Below, in pieces: positions 12,281 to 23,469 of a stretch of 64,000 bases of DNA. A program made the translations under genes and the position numbers. Within the stretch, counting starts at the first letter, position 1; each line of letters opens with the position of its first letter. The notes beneath the pieces were generated by a model that was not told the DNA's origin, made no database searches, and was given only the letters and a program-made list of their open reading frames with translations. Source of the stretch: Aldrovandia affinis (lineage: Eukaryota > Chordata > Actinopteri > Notacanthiformes > Halosauridae); the NCBI GenBank assembly GCA_029706075.1, contig JAINUG010000048.1, positions 4,966,374 through 5,030,373 on the forward strand, given 5' to 3'.

Positions 12281-12612
12281 ATAAATAAAATGAAATGTGA
12301 ATTATGTCAAATATGTCAAATAATATGTCATACAGAAGGAGGCCCGAAAAGAGGTTTGGGGTCAGGAGACCATAAAAATATACCGTTTGTGGGCTCTCTT
12401 AAAATGTAAAATATTGTAAAAGTAAAGGACGAAGTCACCTCAAGGCCTTTTTAGCAGTACTTCCTTTCTGTAAAACAGCAAAAAGCAATATTAATTATGT
12501 GTATAACGTAATTAGTCCCATATATAGTACAGACCCAAAAGTAAAACTGTGGTGTCCCATCATAGAGGCAAACCAACAAGCTTGGTATACATTATCACTA
12601 CCATGTTTACAT

Positions 12613-12703
12613 GTTTGTACCAACTTTGCACAAAAAGACATGAAGTTGTTATTGCAGCGAAAGGTGCTTCCACCAAATATCAAAGCTGACATAACTAATT
12701 TCT
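12613..12703 (+). mobile_element. 91-bp Tc1 fragment identical to 8599-8689
   Basis: This block, from GTTTGTACCAACTTTGCAC to ACATAACTAATTTCT, is identical base for base to the end of the 7.6-8.7 kb Tc1 copy and has unrelated flanks on both sides. It is the C-terminal edge and 3' UTR of a Tc1 copy, without the terminal repeat. Confidence 0.9.
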
Positions 12704-12709
12704 GAAGGT

Positions 12710-13428
12710 TACACAATAACTAACATAACAACTGGACAACACCAGTGCGGGGAGTCAGGGTGACACATCACACAAGATTTCGTATGAATGGTTGTGTGTC
12801 ACCACAAGTCACTGACGCTGCCAAACAAGGTTATGAATAGGTGTAGCAATATTCAATATATACGTCAGTAAACATGGATCAATTATATTTCCACATAAAC
12901 AAGACTTACCCAGCAAAAAAAGAAAAAAAAGCATGTGGCAGAGATCTCAGTTCTGTTTCTCATTTGGGATACAACAGCATAAGATGCAAAGCATTCCATG
13001 TTAGAATTGTGTGTCTTCGTCAGCTTAGAAATAATATCTCTTCTGGCCTAGTGCCCTTGGTTTGCATTCAAATGTTGTTAAAGAACGATCAAAACGTAAC
13101 TGTTTTCAATGTTGAATAAAGACCCAGAAGATCATTACAAGCAATTACAAAAGTTCTCAGTGAATGTGTTACATCACTGTTGATAAGTCACACAGAGATA
13201 AACAGAGAGAGAGTGTCTCGGTGAAATTATATGGGGAAAAAACTCACTGACGTTAGCAGACAAAAGCCTGCAGCCAACGTCATCCTACAAAGAAGCCCTG
13301 TGATCCAACTCCAACACAGGGTTCCACAACATAGAATATGACATAGCAAAAAGCAAAGATACAGCAGAAGACCCTAAGGTAGCTTACTCTATAAGACCAT
13401 AAACAGACCCAGTGCTGTACTATTGTGT
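12710..13428. other. Intergenic, nothing recognised
   Basis: An 81-codon open frame at 12874-13119 has no recognisable domain. No splice or promoter context supports a gene. Confidence 0.45.
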
Positions 13429-13431
13429 ACT

Positions 13432-13605
13432 AGTGGTTCTGTGTGGCTCAGTTGGTAGAGCACGGCATTGGCAACGCTTATAGGTTGTGGGTTCAATTCC
13501 CGCTGGGACCACTTGTATGTATGCATTCACAACTGTAAGTCGCTTTGGATAAAGCGAGCAGCAAGTCATACAGTGTCAAACGATGTAACGTATCTGATGA
13601 TAACT
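13432..13605 (+). mobile_element. tRNA-derived SINE, family C
   Basis: The tRNA-like head has A box TGGCTCAGTTGGTAGAGC and B box GGGTTCAATTCC at about 13490. The 3' part contains CTGTAAGTCGCTTTGGATAAA, a degenerate form of the L2 tail. This is the common teleost tRNA-derived SINE layout, with tail borrowed from an L2 LINE. Confidence 0.82.
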
Positions 13606-13872
13606 GCTGTAAATAAATAACCACACCACAATCCAATTATGTTTCCACTAAGCCTGGGGGATCTCACTGAAAACTGACAGAAACTTCAGTGTCTTTATAT
13701 CCTCAGAATTAAAGTCAGGATGTAGAGTCTGTCCCATACCCCCACCCCCTCCGGTTTGACCTGGTGGCAAACCAGCACCCCATGTAACCGGCAACCAGAG
13801 GGGTCAGATCCAAATGCACTGCCGCAAGAATTAGACTACAGGCATGCAAAGACAACATGATGAATCTACAGC

Positions 13873-14050
13873 AGGGGTGGGAAATTCTGTTCCTAGAGGG
13901 CTAGAGTGTATATGTAGTTTTATTTCCATCAAATACCCTGACTCAGTTAGCTATTTAGCTGTATACACCAACGCGGATTTACTCATATATTAAACCGCAT
14001 TATAATGTTACACATAGGCACACAACAACAGTCATCCATTAGCTTATCAA
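13873..14050. mobile_element. Half of a hAT-type MITE, then intergenic
   Basis: CAGGGGTGGGAAATTCTG at 13873 resembles the left terminal repeats of the hAT MITEs at 11215 and 49214. No matching right end is seen before the promoter region, so it is a truncated copy. Confidence 0.45.
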
Positions 14051-14222
14051 TAAATAAATGAGAGGCGCTTCGTGGGTCTCAACCATGATGCGTGAGTGGG
14101 AGCCTGCGTACCCACCACGCAGTGGTTTTGCCCTCTCCTCCCTCCCCCCCTCCCTTCCTCCTTACTCCATCGTTCATTACCTCCTCCTCTCCTGGAGATT
14201 CCAACTCAGCTGAGCTGGAGGA

Positions 14223-14230
14223 TATAAATA
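14223..14230 (+). promoter_or_regulatory. depp1: TATA box of the probable depp1 promoter
   Basis: TATAAATA lies in a locally GC-richer, CpG-containing stretch (about 14080-14380). It sits about 25-30 bp before the likely start of a non-coding exon that ends in a clear splice donor. Assignment to depp1 rests on strand, position as the nearest upstream promoter, and the two-exon structure known for mammalian DEPP1. Confidence 0.6.
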
Positions 14231-14254
14231 CGGGCGTTCTGACTCCGGCACAAA

Positions 14255-14372
14255 CAAATCTCCCTCGCACTGCCTTGCGCTTTACGACAGACCGTTTCGT
14301 CTTAACTAGGACGTTTCTACATCGAGAGACGCGGATACCCCTTGGTCGAAGACAACGCGGATTTCATTTCAG
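14255..14372 (+). other. depp1: Probable non-coding first exon of depp1
   Basis: The exon begins about 30 bp after the TATA box and ends with the splice donor ATTTCAG|GTAAAA at 14372/14373. It would join to the acceptor CTCTTCTCTCACAG ending at 21066, two bases before the coding ATG. A second possible first exon lies at 18600-18771. Only transcript data can show which is used. Confidence 0.5.
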
Positions 14373-14379
14373 GTAAAAC

Positions 14380-15495
14380 ACTGTTATGCCGTTCGCCTTT
14401 TTCTTTAAAAAAAATCTTGCAAAAAAAAGTTTCAGCTAAAAAGTATTTTCTTTTCTGCAAAGCTGTGATGCAAGTTCTGAAAGATTTTGCTTGGATTCAC
14501 ACGTTTATTTAAAAAGCTGAATTAATTGGTGGGCTGGGCTGCAGCGTTCATTGCACCCTTTATTTTATATTTTTTTATTTTTTTGTGGGGGCAACACGGG
14601 ACGTTCATCTCTGGCAGTGGAAAGGTACCGCGCAGATACCTGTAAAACGCATGTTTGACTTGCACAATGGTTACTACAAATACAGTACAGCCCCGGGCGA
14701 AGCTCTAGCGGCGTGTGGGTCCCTCCTGCCAGCTGTGTGTGGAAAGCCAAACAGGTCATAATTCACACATTTTTTCTTGGCGTATTTACCGTTATAACGC
14801 TGCTATTGTCCTCGTCAGTCGTAAAAACGCGCCGATCGGAACGGCGCATTTGTCAGACCCCTGCGCCGCCTGACGACGCCTCCCGACGTTAAGAAAGCAC
14901 CAGTCGACGTGCCTAAGGGCATTCGGATGATTCAATATGTGAGAGCAGCTCATGTTAGCAAGGAAATGGCTTGAAGAAATCTTATTTTGCACTGCAGGCA
15001 CACTCTGAACAACTGGACAGTACCTCTCCTTTCAGATAATGTTGGACCTGATGTGCTTGAATCAATTAGACCAACTTTAGGAGCAAAACACACATATGTC
15101 TTTAACTCGCAACAAATGCGTTAAACTGAACATTTCATTTAATGGCAACACTCGACTTCTATCAGATATTGCTGTATCCGTTGCCTAATGAAACCATGGA
15201 GCGAAGTTTTCATTTTCTTCACTGCACTCGATGACGACTGCTCTAAACTTTTAAAGAAAAATATATTTTAAAAATTGACGGATGGAGACAAGGGCGAATA
15301 TGCACGCCCTCTGCAGTCTGTTAAGAAGAGGCTGCTGGTCACATTTTATCAGGGCATTTAGAAACCTCCGTGAAGTTGGCACCCCAACCATCATACAATT
15401 TATTCAATCATAAATAAATCATTGGGCCACGTTTGTGCCTGTTTGTGCCGCAAATATTTTTGTTTATGCAGTTATGTTTTTTTCTGATTTCTGAT
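14380..15495. other. depp1 intron 1, proximal part
   Basis: A CpG-rich patch continues to about 14900 and could hold regulatory sites. No gene or repeat is recognised. Confidence 0.4.
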
Positions 15496-15499
15496 ATTT

Positions 15500-15835
15500 C
15501 AGATTTTATCCCATTTTCTCCCAATTTAGGAGCCAATTACACCCTCTATTTTTCATGTCAATCCCCCCTAGTATTGTGAGTTTTCTGCTGTAGCCCTGTG
15601 ACCGGCAGTGACAAAGTCTAAGTATCGTCTCCTCCAAGACGGCCCTCGCCAAGCCGTCGACCGTAACTCCAGTACTTCAGAACCACTCCTATACGCAGTG
15701 AACTCATGTCGGCTTCCCTGGGGGTTCAGCCAATTGCCGCCTCCTAGTGGCACTACCAGCCAGAACCGACTCTAGCACGGCAGGTGGAATCGAGCCCCAG
15801 TCACAGTTGCCAGCGTCGAACGTCCCGGGAGGCCC
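15500..15835 (-). mobile_element. tRNA-derived SINE, family A (minus)
   Basis: On the minus strand it runs from GCCTCCCGGGACG, through a B-box-like GGCTCGATTCCACC, to the family tail CCTAAATTGGGAGAAAATGG at the low-coordinate end. The layout matches the 5.6-kb copy. Confidence 0.8.
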
Positions 15836-16399
15836 TGGCAGTTCTGTTTTTGATATGAAAAATTATAGTTCATGATCTATTATGTGGCGATCATACTGTA
15901 AAGTAGCCTAGTGTTTCTCCCCCTAGGGTACGTTGATGGAGAGGCACTAAGACGAAACGGGTTGGAAAGGGGCGAAAGAGGGGCGTTTGTGTTAATATTC
16001 TGAGTGTTTTAACTTTATTTTTTTTAACTGTTTCGCGCAACATTAGAATGCATATGTGAGTTGAATGGTGTGTTGAAATTGTCGCTGCGCCTCTGCTCTA
16101 TTTTTTATCAGAGATTTTATACATTACACTTTCTAACATGGCTAGCTAGCTAAGACCATGAGAACATTTTTGGCTTTCCATAAGGAGAAGCCTTGTGCAG
16201 TCGTGTGCTTGCAGTACAAAATAAGATTTATTCAAGCCATTTCCTTTGTAGCGTTAGCTGCTCTGACAAATTGAATCACCCAGTGACCGTGGGCAGAACA
16301 TTTTAAATGAAGGAGGTGCTAGGGAGATAAGGAGTGAACATTTTCATAGGGAACGATAGTTACTGGGCATGTAACGCCAACACTCCATATTGGCCAACC

Positions 16400-16875
16400 C
16401 CGCCGCCCTAGGCAGCTTACACTTGAATTTGTCTCATGGGGCTAGAATCAGCCAATCGTCTAGATAGTAGAGAATTCTGATTCCCCGTCAGCGTAGTGGT
16501 TATAATACTGCATCCACACACTTGGGGAAAGTGAGTGGTGCTAGCGAATAACCAAAAGGCAACCCGGAGTGTTGGTAGACAATGCCCTGAAATGAGAAAC
16601 GCAAGTATTTCCTCTGCCGCTTTAATATCGCCACATGAAAATATGCATCTCTCCACTGATATGAACCGATCGCTGGGCTGGGTGAGTTCCAAGAGGGTTC
16701 TAACCATCAGCATGTGAAAGGGGCGGAGTGCAATGTAGCAGTTTAGAGTGCATAAATCCCAAATGAGGAAATAAGGACAATAAAACCCCATCTCCATCTC
16801 ATTGCCTGGCACGCATGTGATTGTCTGTTTCGCGAGTAGCTCTGTTACCTCTAGCATCAGAGCTGACGTCTCCGC
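16400..16875 (-). pseudogene. DIRS-type retrotransposon reverse-transcriptase remnant
   Basis: A 146-codon minus-strand frame (16417-16857) follows the pattern of DIRS1-like reverse transcriptases: GFY.PYFLI, then DL..LN, RPFHMLMVRTLLELTQPSDRFISV and, downstream, VAFWLFASTTHFPQVCGCS, which corresponds to the LPFGL.LAPRTF..CVDAAL region. Catalytic residues are substituted (FWLFAS instead of a clean active-site context) and neighbouring domains are missing, so it is a decayed fossil. The match is from recalled family patterns and is moderate. Confidence 0.6.
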
Positions 16876-16894
16876 TAATGTTAACAGTTTGGTC

Positions 16895-17172
16895 TCAGGG
16901 GCCTCTGATAGAGTAGCAGTCTAACGCACCCGTATTGGTTGGCATTTAGCTGTCTGCCCCAGGGGGAGGGAGAGCTGGCACAAGCTTGCCGAGGAGCGGT
17001 AGGGCGACCTCGTAAACAGGGTTGGGTGAGTTCCGTCTCGGAGGAGGCCTTGAGGTATTAGCTTATCCCGCGGAGGTAGGCAGCGATTTCATGGGGGAGG
17101 GTAAAATCTAAAAGAAATAGAGGGTATAATTGGCTACCAAATTGGGTGAAAACATGGGGAAAATCTGAAACC
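16895..17172 (+). mobile_element. tRNA-derived SINE, family A (internally deleted)
   Basis: The head GGGGCCTCTGATAGAGTAGC, the mid block GGCATTTAGCTGTCTGCCCC and the tail ATTGGCTACCAAATTGGGTG are present. The B-box part of the tRNA-like head is missing. It sits directly against the DIRS remnant. Confidence 0.78.
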
Positions 17173-17174
17173 CC

Positions 17175-18590
17175 CCCACCAAAAAAACGCCACCGAATCA
17201 CATTTCAGGAGCAGGTTATGCTTGTGTTCCATCCTCGACTCGGGGGGCCCATCGCGTACTCCTCTGACCAGCTTTCCATTGTTGTGAAAGGGGAGAAGCG
17301 CGTTGCCGGGAGAACCGTCTTCCCTGGTGCCGCCCAGGTGCCCTTGACGAAATCCATGAAATCAGGAAACTGGGATGTTGCGTGAGTGCGAGGAAGGTAG
17401 TGCTAGCTTGCTGTGGGTTGGTGGTGGTGGAGGCAGAGGCATGGTGAGACCAGTGTGACAAGCAGCATCTTTGAGCAGGCGAGGGAAGTCTACAAACAGG
17501 AAGCAGTTAAATCAGCGGTTACCATAGTGTTTCCTCAATACTCCGTGCAATCAACGAGGGAGTTGATTTTTCTCGGTCTGACGCCGAGAGAAAAAAAGGT
17601 GTGCATTCTGACCTGTTTGGCTTTCCATAACTGTGTTTAATGTGCGGCTTCTTCCAAGTTTGTCGTACAATGGCTGCAGCCATCGTCCCAAGTCTTTTTT
17701 CACCTTTTATAAAAATACCAAGTATTTTATTACCATAAATACTTGGAGTCTAAGCTCGGTGAAAAGCGCTCAGTCGCAATTCACCTGTATAGAGTTGCAA
17801 CACACCGTGCAGATTTTACTCTGTAAAAGCAGCTGGGATTCGCCTCATCTGGGTATCTACTTCTAAAACAAATAATTAAGAATGAACTGTTACCAATTAG
17901 TTCCACCTATGGACTAAGCATAAATCAACATCAAAATAGGGGAAAGATGGTCATCATTTGACACAATGGACACCTATGACGACATGTCCTCAGGGCTGCA
18001 GATGGAAAAAGTCGTTTTCTTCAGACACCTGTGACTGAGTGGAATTGGTGGGGTGGCAGAGCGGAGTAGAGTTTGATGCTTTGAGATTGGAATCCAATGA
18101 TTTCAGGTTCCCAGAAAGGCTGCTCCCATCACATTGAGCTCCGAAACATAAACTAGACAATATGCTGAAATGTAAGCTATGTAAGTGACACTTAAGAGTA
18201 AACAAATGTTGGTCTCTCTGCAATTAAATAATACTAAGAATAATATTAGAGAAGCTGTGACAGTAGTAGGCCTATGTAGCCACAGATAGGTCATTTCACA
18301 TTTAGGAACGCTGATAAAGAGCAGGTCTGACAACACGCCTTATCGTAGGAACTGCACCTGGTTCCCGGCTTCCTAGGGATGGGGTACTTTTCATTCTCCA
18401 CGTTCCCATCATCTCTCCTCAACCCACCCGCTTTAAGTCCCTCCCCTCTCTTTCTATCCGCCTCTTTATCTGTCAATAAAATCCATTCGACAAATGACAG
18501 TGTTCAAGGACAGCAAATATATGGCGTTGCTATTTTTAGACACCGGGGAAGGAGGAGACAGAGGGAAAGAGCGAGAGGGGGAGCAGGAGG
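17175..18590. other. depp1 intron 1, middle part
   Basis: Open frames on the minus strand at 17216-17461 are Arg/Gln/Trp-rich and might be the gag-like part of the DIRS element, but this is weak. The rest shows nothing recognisable. Confidence 0.35.
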
Positions 18591-18599
18591 GTGGTGATA

Positions 18600-18771
18600 A
18601 ACAGCCTTATTTCTGTAGCGACGGTCAGTGAAGGACTGGTGGTCAGTGAGGGACTGGTGGTCAGTGATACAGACGGCTGTCATACCCTCACTCGAAGCGA
18701 AGAGATCCCGTAGCGTTTAGAACACGCATCGAGGAGAAGCTGCACAGGAGAGAAGCACACACACATGCAGG
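18600..18771 (+). other. Candidate alternative first exon of depp1
   Basis: A GC-richer stretch with a small tandem repeat (GGACTGGTGGTCAGTGA-like units at 18614-18668) ends in the good splice donor ATGCAG|GTGAGG at 18771/18772. Using its terminal ATG would put the downstream depp1 exon out of frame, so it could only be untranslated leader. No TATA box is obvious. Confidence 0.3.
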
Positions 18772-18774
18772 TGA

Positions 18775-21035
18775 GGCGCACTTCACCGTTGCGGTCAAAG
18801 TCAACATCCTTTGGAACCTAATTCAGATGGAGATTGGCTCTGTGACATTGTCCTGGTTCCACGTACGACATTGCATAACCGGACGGTGTTGGGACCGCCA
18901 ACACCTAGCCGGCAGAAACCGTGCGGTGGAAAAGGCTAGGTGCAAACGCTCCAGCTGCAGAAGTAATGTGCTGTGAGTGGAGGTTGCATTTGGGATTTGT
19001 GGGAGCGATTCATTTTTTAGGTCGGCGAGCTGAAAATAGATGTAAGACTCCTTCATGCAGTGCTGCCGAGTTGGGACCAGGAAATCAGGGTTACGTAAGA
19101 GTAATCAGAGCCGCAGATAGAGCCATTCATCCAGGCTTATTCATTTATTAATTTGGTGATGCATGCAGAGGTGTGCTTGTGGACCAGGCTTGCAAATATG
19201 TAAGTATAATTTAAGCAGATATATGTGTAAGGATATATATTAAATATATACCTTTGTATACAGTATAGATATATCTAAATGTATGTTATGTGTGTATATG
19301 AAGATATATACAGTGTGAACAGAGGTATAGACCTTTATTGAAATGTAATTCTGCACATGTGAATCACATGTTTTTTTGGCATGTTTGGCATGTGATCTAC
19401 ATATATACCACATATTGTCATGTGTGTATATCATGTCATCACACGTCCCATTTACTTCACTGGTGCTCACATATGTAAGTGATGTATATATACATATGTG
19501 TTTTTTGGATGTCAGATGGCTCTCCACACCCCATCCAACTAGGAAGGCGTGGCTCTGGGGTCACCCATTTGCGAGCTGGGCAAACTGAGCGTGGGAGCAC
19601 CTGACTATTGTGGATGATTGTGTTGCCGTGGAGACATGCATGAGTGGCTGGGGAGCCGTGGGCTGCACCTATGGATTATATAATCTTCTTTATTGATGTC
19701 TTTCTTTTGTTTATGTACACGTGTATGCTACTGTGTGTCTTTCCAGGATTGGAAATACAGCTTTTTCTATATTGATCAGCCATGATTGAATACTAATTTA
19801 CTTGTTGCACATGAGCTTTCAATAAAATAAAAGCCATTTAGAATAAGCTGATACTCACATCTGGTTACAAGGGAGGAGGAAGTGAAATGTTTGTCCATTG
19901 AGTGTTAACTGGAAGAGGTTTGTCACTCCCCCCGTTTCAGTATCGTCATGGATATGAGTCTGTGCTTTGGACGGATGTGTATCCGTGCATTGCTTGGGAT
20001 GATAACCATTTCATCATCCCAGTGTAGCTATCCTTCTCTGGCTTAGCTCTATGGTTAGTTCTATGCATGTAAATAAATGTAAGCGCAAGATCTCTCTCAG
20101 AGAGAAACATTCTGACTATATCCAACTTGTGGAAGATTATTACATTTTGGTTCACGGGCGGGGGGGGTGCTCAGGACTTTCATGGGAGGGGGGCAAAAGG
20201 AAGATAAATGATGTGTGTATTTGAATTAGGTTTGAACTGGTTATGAACATGTTTGTTATTAGTTTACCAAACCCTGACAGAGCTGTCACAAGGGAGAAAG
20301 AGCACTGAAACAACACAAAAAGAGATGGGGGGTAATTTGATTCCCTGATTAGTTCCATTGTGGGCTGTCACCAACCTGCAGTCCTAACTGATTAAGCAAT
20401 AGTGGGTCTCACGGCAGTGCCTGTCTTTTTCCCATGATGTCGATCATCAAGCCATGTCAGAGGTTACGGACCTCACCCCATGTCAGCGCCAATTAGCCAT
20501 GATGTCTGTGTCAATATCTCGTCCTTGGCATTCCGCCGGGATTTCTGCTTGTCCGTATGGCCCAGGTAGTGAGAATGATATGGACCAATCGGACCACTGA
20601 GCAGCCAGCTGAGCTGTCATGTGACCATGCCTGGGCAGCCTTGAGGTGCTGAATTGGTTTTAAAAATCAGAGTTGTCTCTGGAACTACGTATGGGAGGAG
20701 GGAAGGTTCAGCTTGGGACAGTTTTGTGGCTCCACCCTGAGCAAAGAAGGGTGAAGCTTTAGTATTCTCGTGTCCTGTTTTAGCCAGTTACTGTATTTGA
20801 GCAGCTTATTCTTCAGCAGACGTTTTTTATTCCGTCTCCACCATTTGGCAAAACATATTTCCTGTTTCATAAGTGTGTCTGAGAGGGAGGTCAAACTAAG
20901 AAGCATAACAACATGACAATACTGCTCTGTGCTGAGTGGTATTTTGCTTGCTGACTTGATCTGATCTGAATCTCAGGATGTAATTATGTTTCCACATCAA
21001 CATAAAGACTCCATTGATGGAGGTTCTGTTGCCTC
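18775..21035. other. Intron or intergenic sequence upstream of the depp1 coding exon
   Basis: TA/TG-rich stretch at about 19190-19510; otherwise no repeat family or coding exon is recognised. Confidence 0.4.
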
Positions 21036-21068
21036 TGTTTGACTGTGACCTCCTCTTCTCTCACAGAC

Positions 21069-21952
21069 ATGCGTCCCCGGTCCAGACTCCTCGCCAAGAG
21101 GCGCCTGCCCACCATCAGGGAGGGATACGAGGAGCTGCTGCAGGACATGAACCAGGCCAACAGCTACCACGCGCCCCACCACACCCGTCAAGATGCACTC
21201 TCCTCTGAAGACTACCTGAGGTCCATCTGTCAGCTGGCACAGCCCACCTTCCCTCTGCAGGAGCCAGACCGTGACATACTGACCCTGGGTCCACTGGAGG
21301 CCCTGAAACCTAGCCTGAGGCTGGCCCGCCTCTCTGCGCCCACCAGACCCTCGACGCCCACCGTCTGCAGCCATCTGGAGGAGCAGATGAGAGACAAGGT
21401 AGGCTTACGCAACTTCTCTGACATCACAGTCCCGGATGCAGTGCGTCAAAACCATGGTCGGGATGGTTGCCACAGTGCCCCGGATCCCCTTGAGTACCTG
21501 TATGGTCACCTGGGTACCCCTGCCTCCTCCACCTGCCTCAGTCGGGACACCAAGGGGAGGCTGAGTGAGGGTGGGGTATCCAGGGAAGTCGGAGACAGAC
21601 TCGGGTCCCACTCCCTCCCTCGGGCCAACAGCTTCCCCCTCCTCTGCTCCCCGCGCCAGGCCTACCGCAAAAGCAGCTGCCCAGAAATCATCCTGGAGGA
21701 TATGCCGCCCAGCCCTGCCCCTTCTCCCCCCAGGCCCTGCCCACCCAAAGAGAAGAAGTCCAGCACCACCAGACTGCCCAACCAGAGACCCCAGGAAGGG
21801 ATGGGCAGTCATGCCACCACTGGAGAGAGGGAGAATTGTGGCGGCTCCACAGACAAGCATTCCATAATATCTAACTGGATCGCGGACTGTCGCAGCGCTG
21901 GCGTGAGACCAAAATCCGAGCATACATGCTGCCCACCATTGCTGAGATATAG
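21069..21952 (+). CDS. depp1: DEPP1 homologue (autophagy/stress regulator), one-base frameshift near the C-terminus
   Basis: A single coding exon preceded by acceptor CTCTTCTCTCACAG, with ATG two bases inside. Residues 1-18 (MRPRSRLL..LPTIRE), residues 47-60 (EDYLRSICQLAQPT) and residues 139-148 (DPLEYLYGHL) match human DEPP1 (MRSRLLL..LPTIRE, DDYVRSISRLAQPT, DPLDWLFG). DEPP1 is a FOXO- and hypoxia-induced regulator of autophagy and peroxisomal/ROS control. The middle is Pro/Ser-rich and disordered. Around 21897-21899 the frame slips by one missing base: the annotated frame then runs through a CA microsatellite to 21992 (307 aa), while the shifted frame encodes a conserved-looking end, MLPTIAEI, and stops at 21952; human ends LPVIHEL. 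At about 294 aa it is longer than human (212 aa). The slip could be a real mutation, an allele or an assembly error. Confidence 0.88.
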
Positions 21953-21982
21953 ACACACACACACACACTCACACACACACAT
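21951..21982. repeat. (CA)n microsatellite overlapping the depp1 stop
   Basis: CA repeats start exactly at the conserved stop codon. They lead the unshifted frame into a HTHTHSHTH tail. Confidence 0.9.
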
Positions 21983-21984
21983 GC

Positions 21985-22610
21985 TAGTGTAAAAGAACAT
22001 TCTATAAGAAACATACAGATTTGTAGTAAGTAAATATATATTCTGAGTGTATACTTGTGCTCTATGCTACACAGTGAACACAGTAGTAACAGTCCTGATC
22101 TAGCTTGAATGCTTGAGATTAGATCCTTGGGCAGAGACAAAAAAATAATGTTACTTCATTTTTTGGTTTGAGATTAATGTTATTCCTGCCTGTGGAAAGC
22201 ACCTATTTTAGACAAAAAGTCAGAAATTATTATGTTAGCTAAAAATAAGGCTTCAAGCTGTAATGTGTGTGAAATATTAGTTTGAGATAGACAGTGGCAT
22301 TTTTGACACAAACTCATTTTGTGAACAAAACCTTGGTCAGCTGATATTATTTTGATTTGAATTTTATTTTTATTTGACAATGCCATTATCCAAGTACTGT
22401 TCATCTGATAGGGGCTGTCTGAAAGTTGTAGGGCCTATGAGTTGAGGGAAGCTATAGGGACTAAGGGAATATCAAATATTTATGCATCTTTGGCAACCTG
22501 TTCCATGGCCTCTCCTTGAACTTCAGATATCTGGCAAAGGAGTGTGGGAGATATTGTATTATGAGCCGGAGGGAAGCTAGGAGCATTTTTTGGAGATCCC
22601 ACTGAATGAG
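21985..22610. other. depp1 3' UTR and downstream sequence
   Basis: Probable 3' untranslated region. No canonical AATAAA was found close to the stop codon, so the transcript end is undetermined. Confidence 0.4.
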
Positions 22611-22619
22611 GAGGTGTTA

Positions 22620-22725
22620 CTGCACGAATCTCTTGCACTAACTTTGTTTAATCGTACCATATTTAATGCACTTTTTTAAAGTCGCTCTGGATAAGAGCGT
22701 CTGCTAAATTACATAAATGTAAATG
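22620..22725 (+). mobile_element. L2-type LINE 3' UTR and tail
   Basis: The block TTGCACTAACTTTGTTTAA is followed by TAATGCACTT, stem-loop CGCTCTGGATAAGAGCG (22683-22699) and CTGCTAAATTACATAAATGT. It matches the end of the 33.1-33.95 kb L2 copy. Confidence 0.85.
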
Positions 22726-22729
22726 CTCA

Positions 22730-23085
22730 GTAGAGGTAGAGGAGGTTATGATCCTTCTTTTCTTCTCAATGGGGCCAAGAGAGAGTTGGCGTTCACACCC
22801 TAGTACGGCTTCCCTTCCCCAGCTCTGAGCCTTCATCCCAGACAGCCAAATGGAAACAAAGCAAAAAGCAGCATATTCCCCATTATACCCCACAAAGAGT
22901 GAGAGCAAAACAAATTGAACATAATGCAGCATTATAGGTAGTGAATTCAAATTGTAAACACCTGGGTAAATGAGGGACAGCAAATATATGCAAAGGAAAG
23001 GCTACCACACAGATGTGGCTCATCAATTAATTAAGCAAATAACATCCTAGCATGCATAGGGTTATGAATACAAATGCTGGAGAGG
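22730..23085. other. Intergenic, nothing recognised
   Basis: No feature recognised. Confidence 0.45.
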
Positions 23086-23099
23086 CCTGGTTGCCTATA

Positions 23100-23450
23100 A
23101 TGGCTGACATGGCTTCAAGAGGAGACCTCATTGGAAAGATGGGTGATTGTTGGTGTGCATTTAGTAGGAGCGTCAATGACTAAGATAGCTTAACAAGCTG
23201 ATAAGCAGTTAATAAATGGTGCTGATAAACTATTGGCTTTCTAACAACATGGAAAGACATCATCAGCAGAGGGCAAAAGGGGGCGAAAGCACATACTCCA
23301 GGATTGTGAGGTATGTGCATTCATTCATAGTGCAAGGCAAAACAGTTGAGCAAACACATTAGTTGACTGCTAATTTCAATCTGGGACAAAAGCTACCAGT
23401 CCAATCAAAGATTTTGGTGGCCTAACACCCTATTAAAATACTTTTTTAGT
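23100..23450 (+). mobile_element. Tc1/mariner-type remnant (AACTGCCAAAATAAAGG family)
   Basis: GGGTGATTGTTGGTGTGCATTT and a later GGCCTAACACCCTATTAAAA block match the start and end of the related element at 30408-31272. It is heavily decayed and has no open transposase. Confidence 0.65.
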
Positions 23451-23469
23451 TTTTTGTTCACTACCTATA

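Noticed and set aside
13432-13512. Genuine tRNA gene
   Set aside because: A and B boxes are present, but the acceptor arm and anticodon stem do not pair well and an L2-like tail follows, so it is a SINE head.
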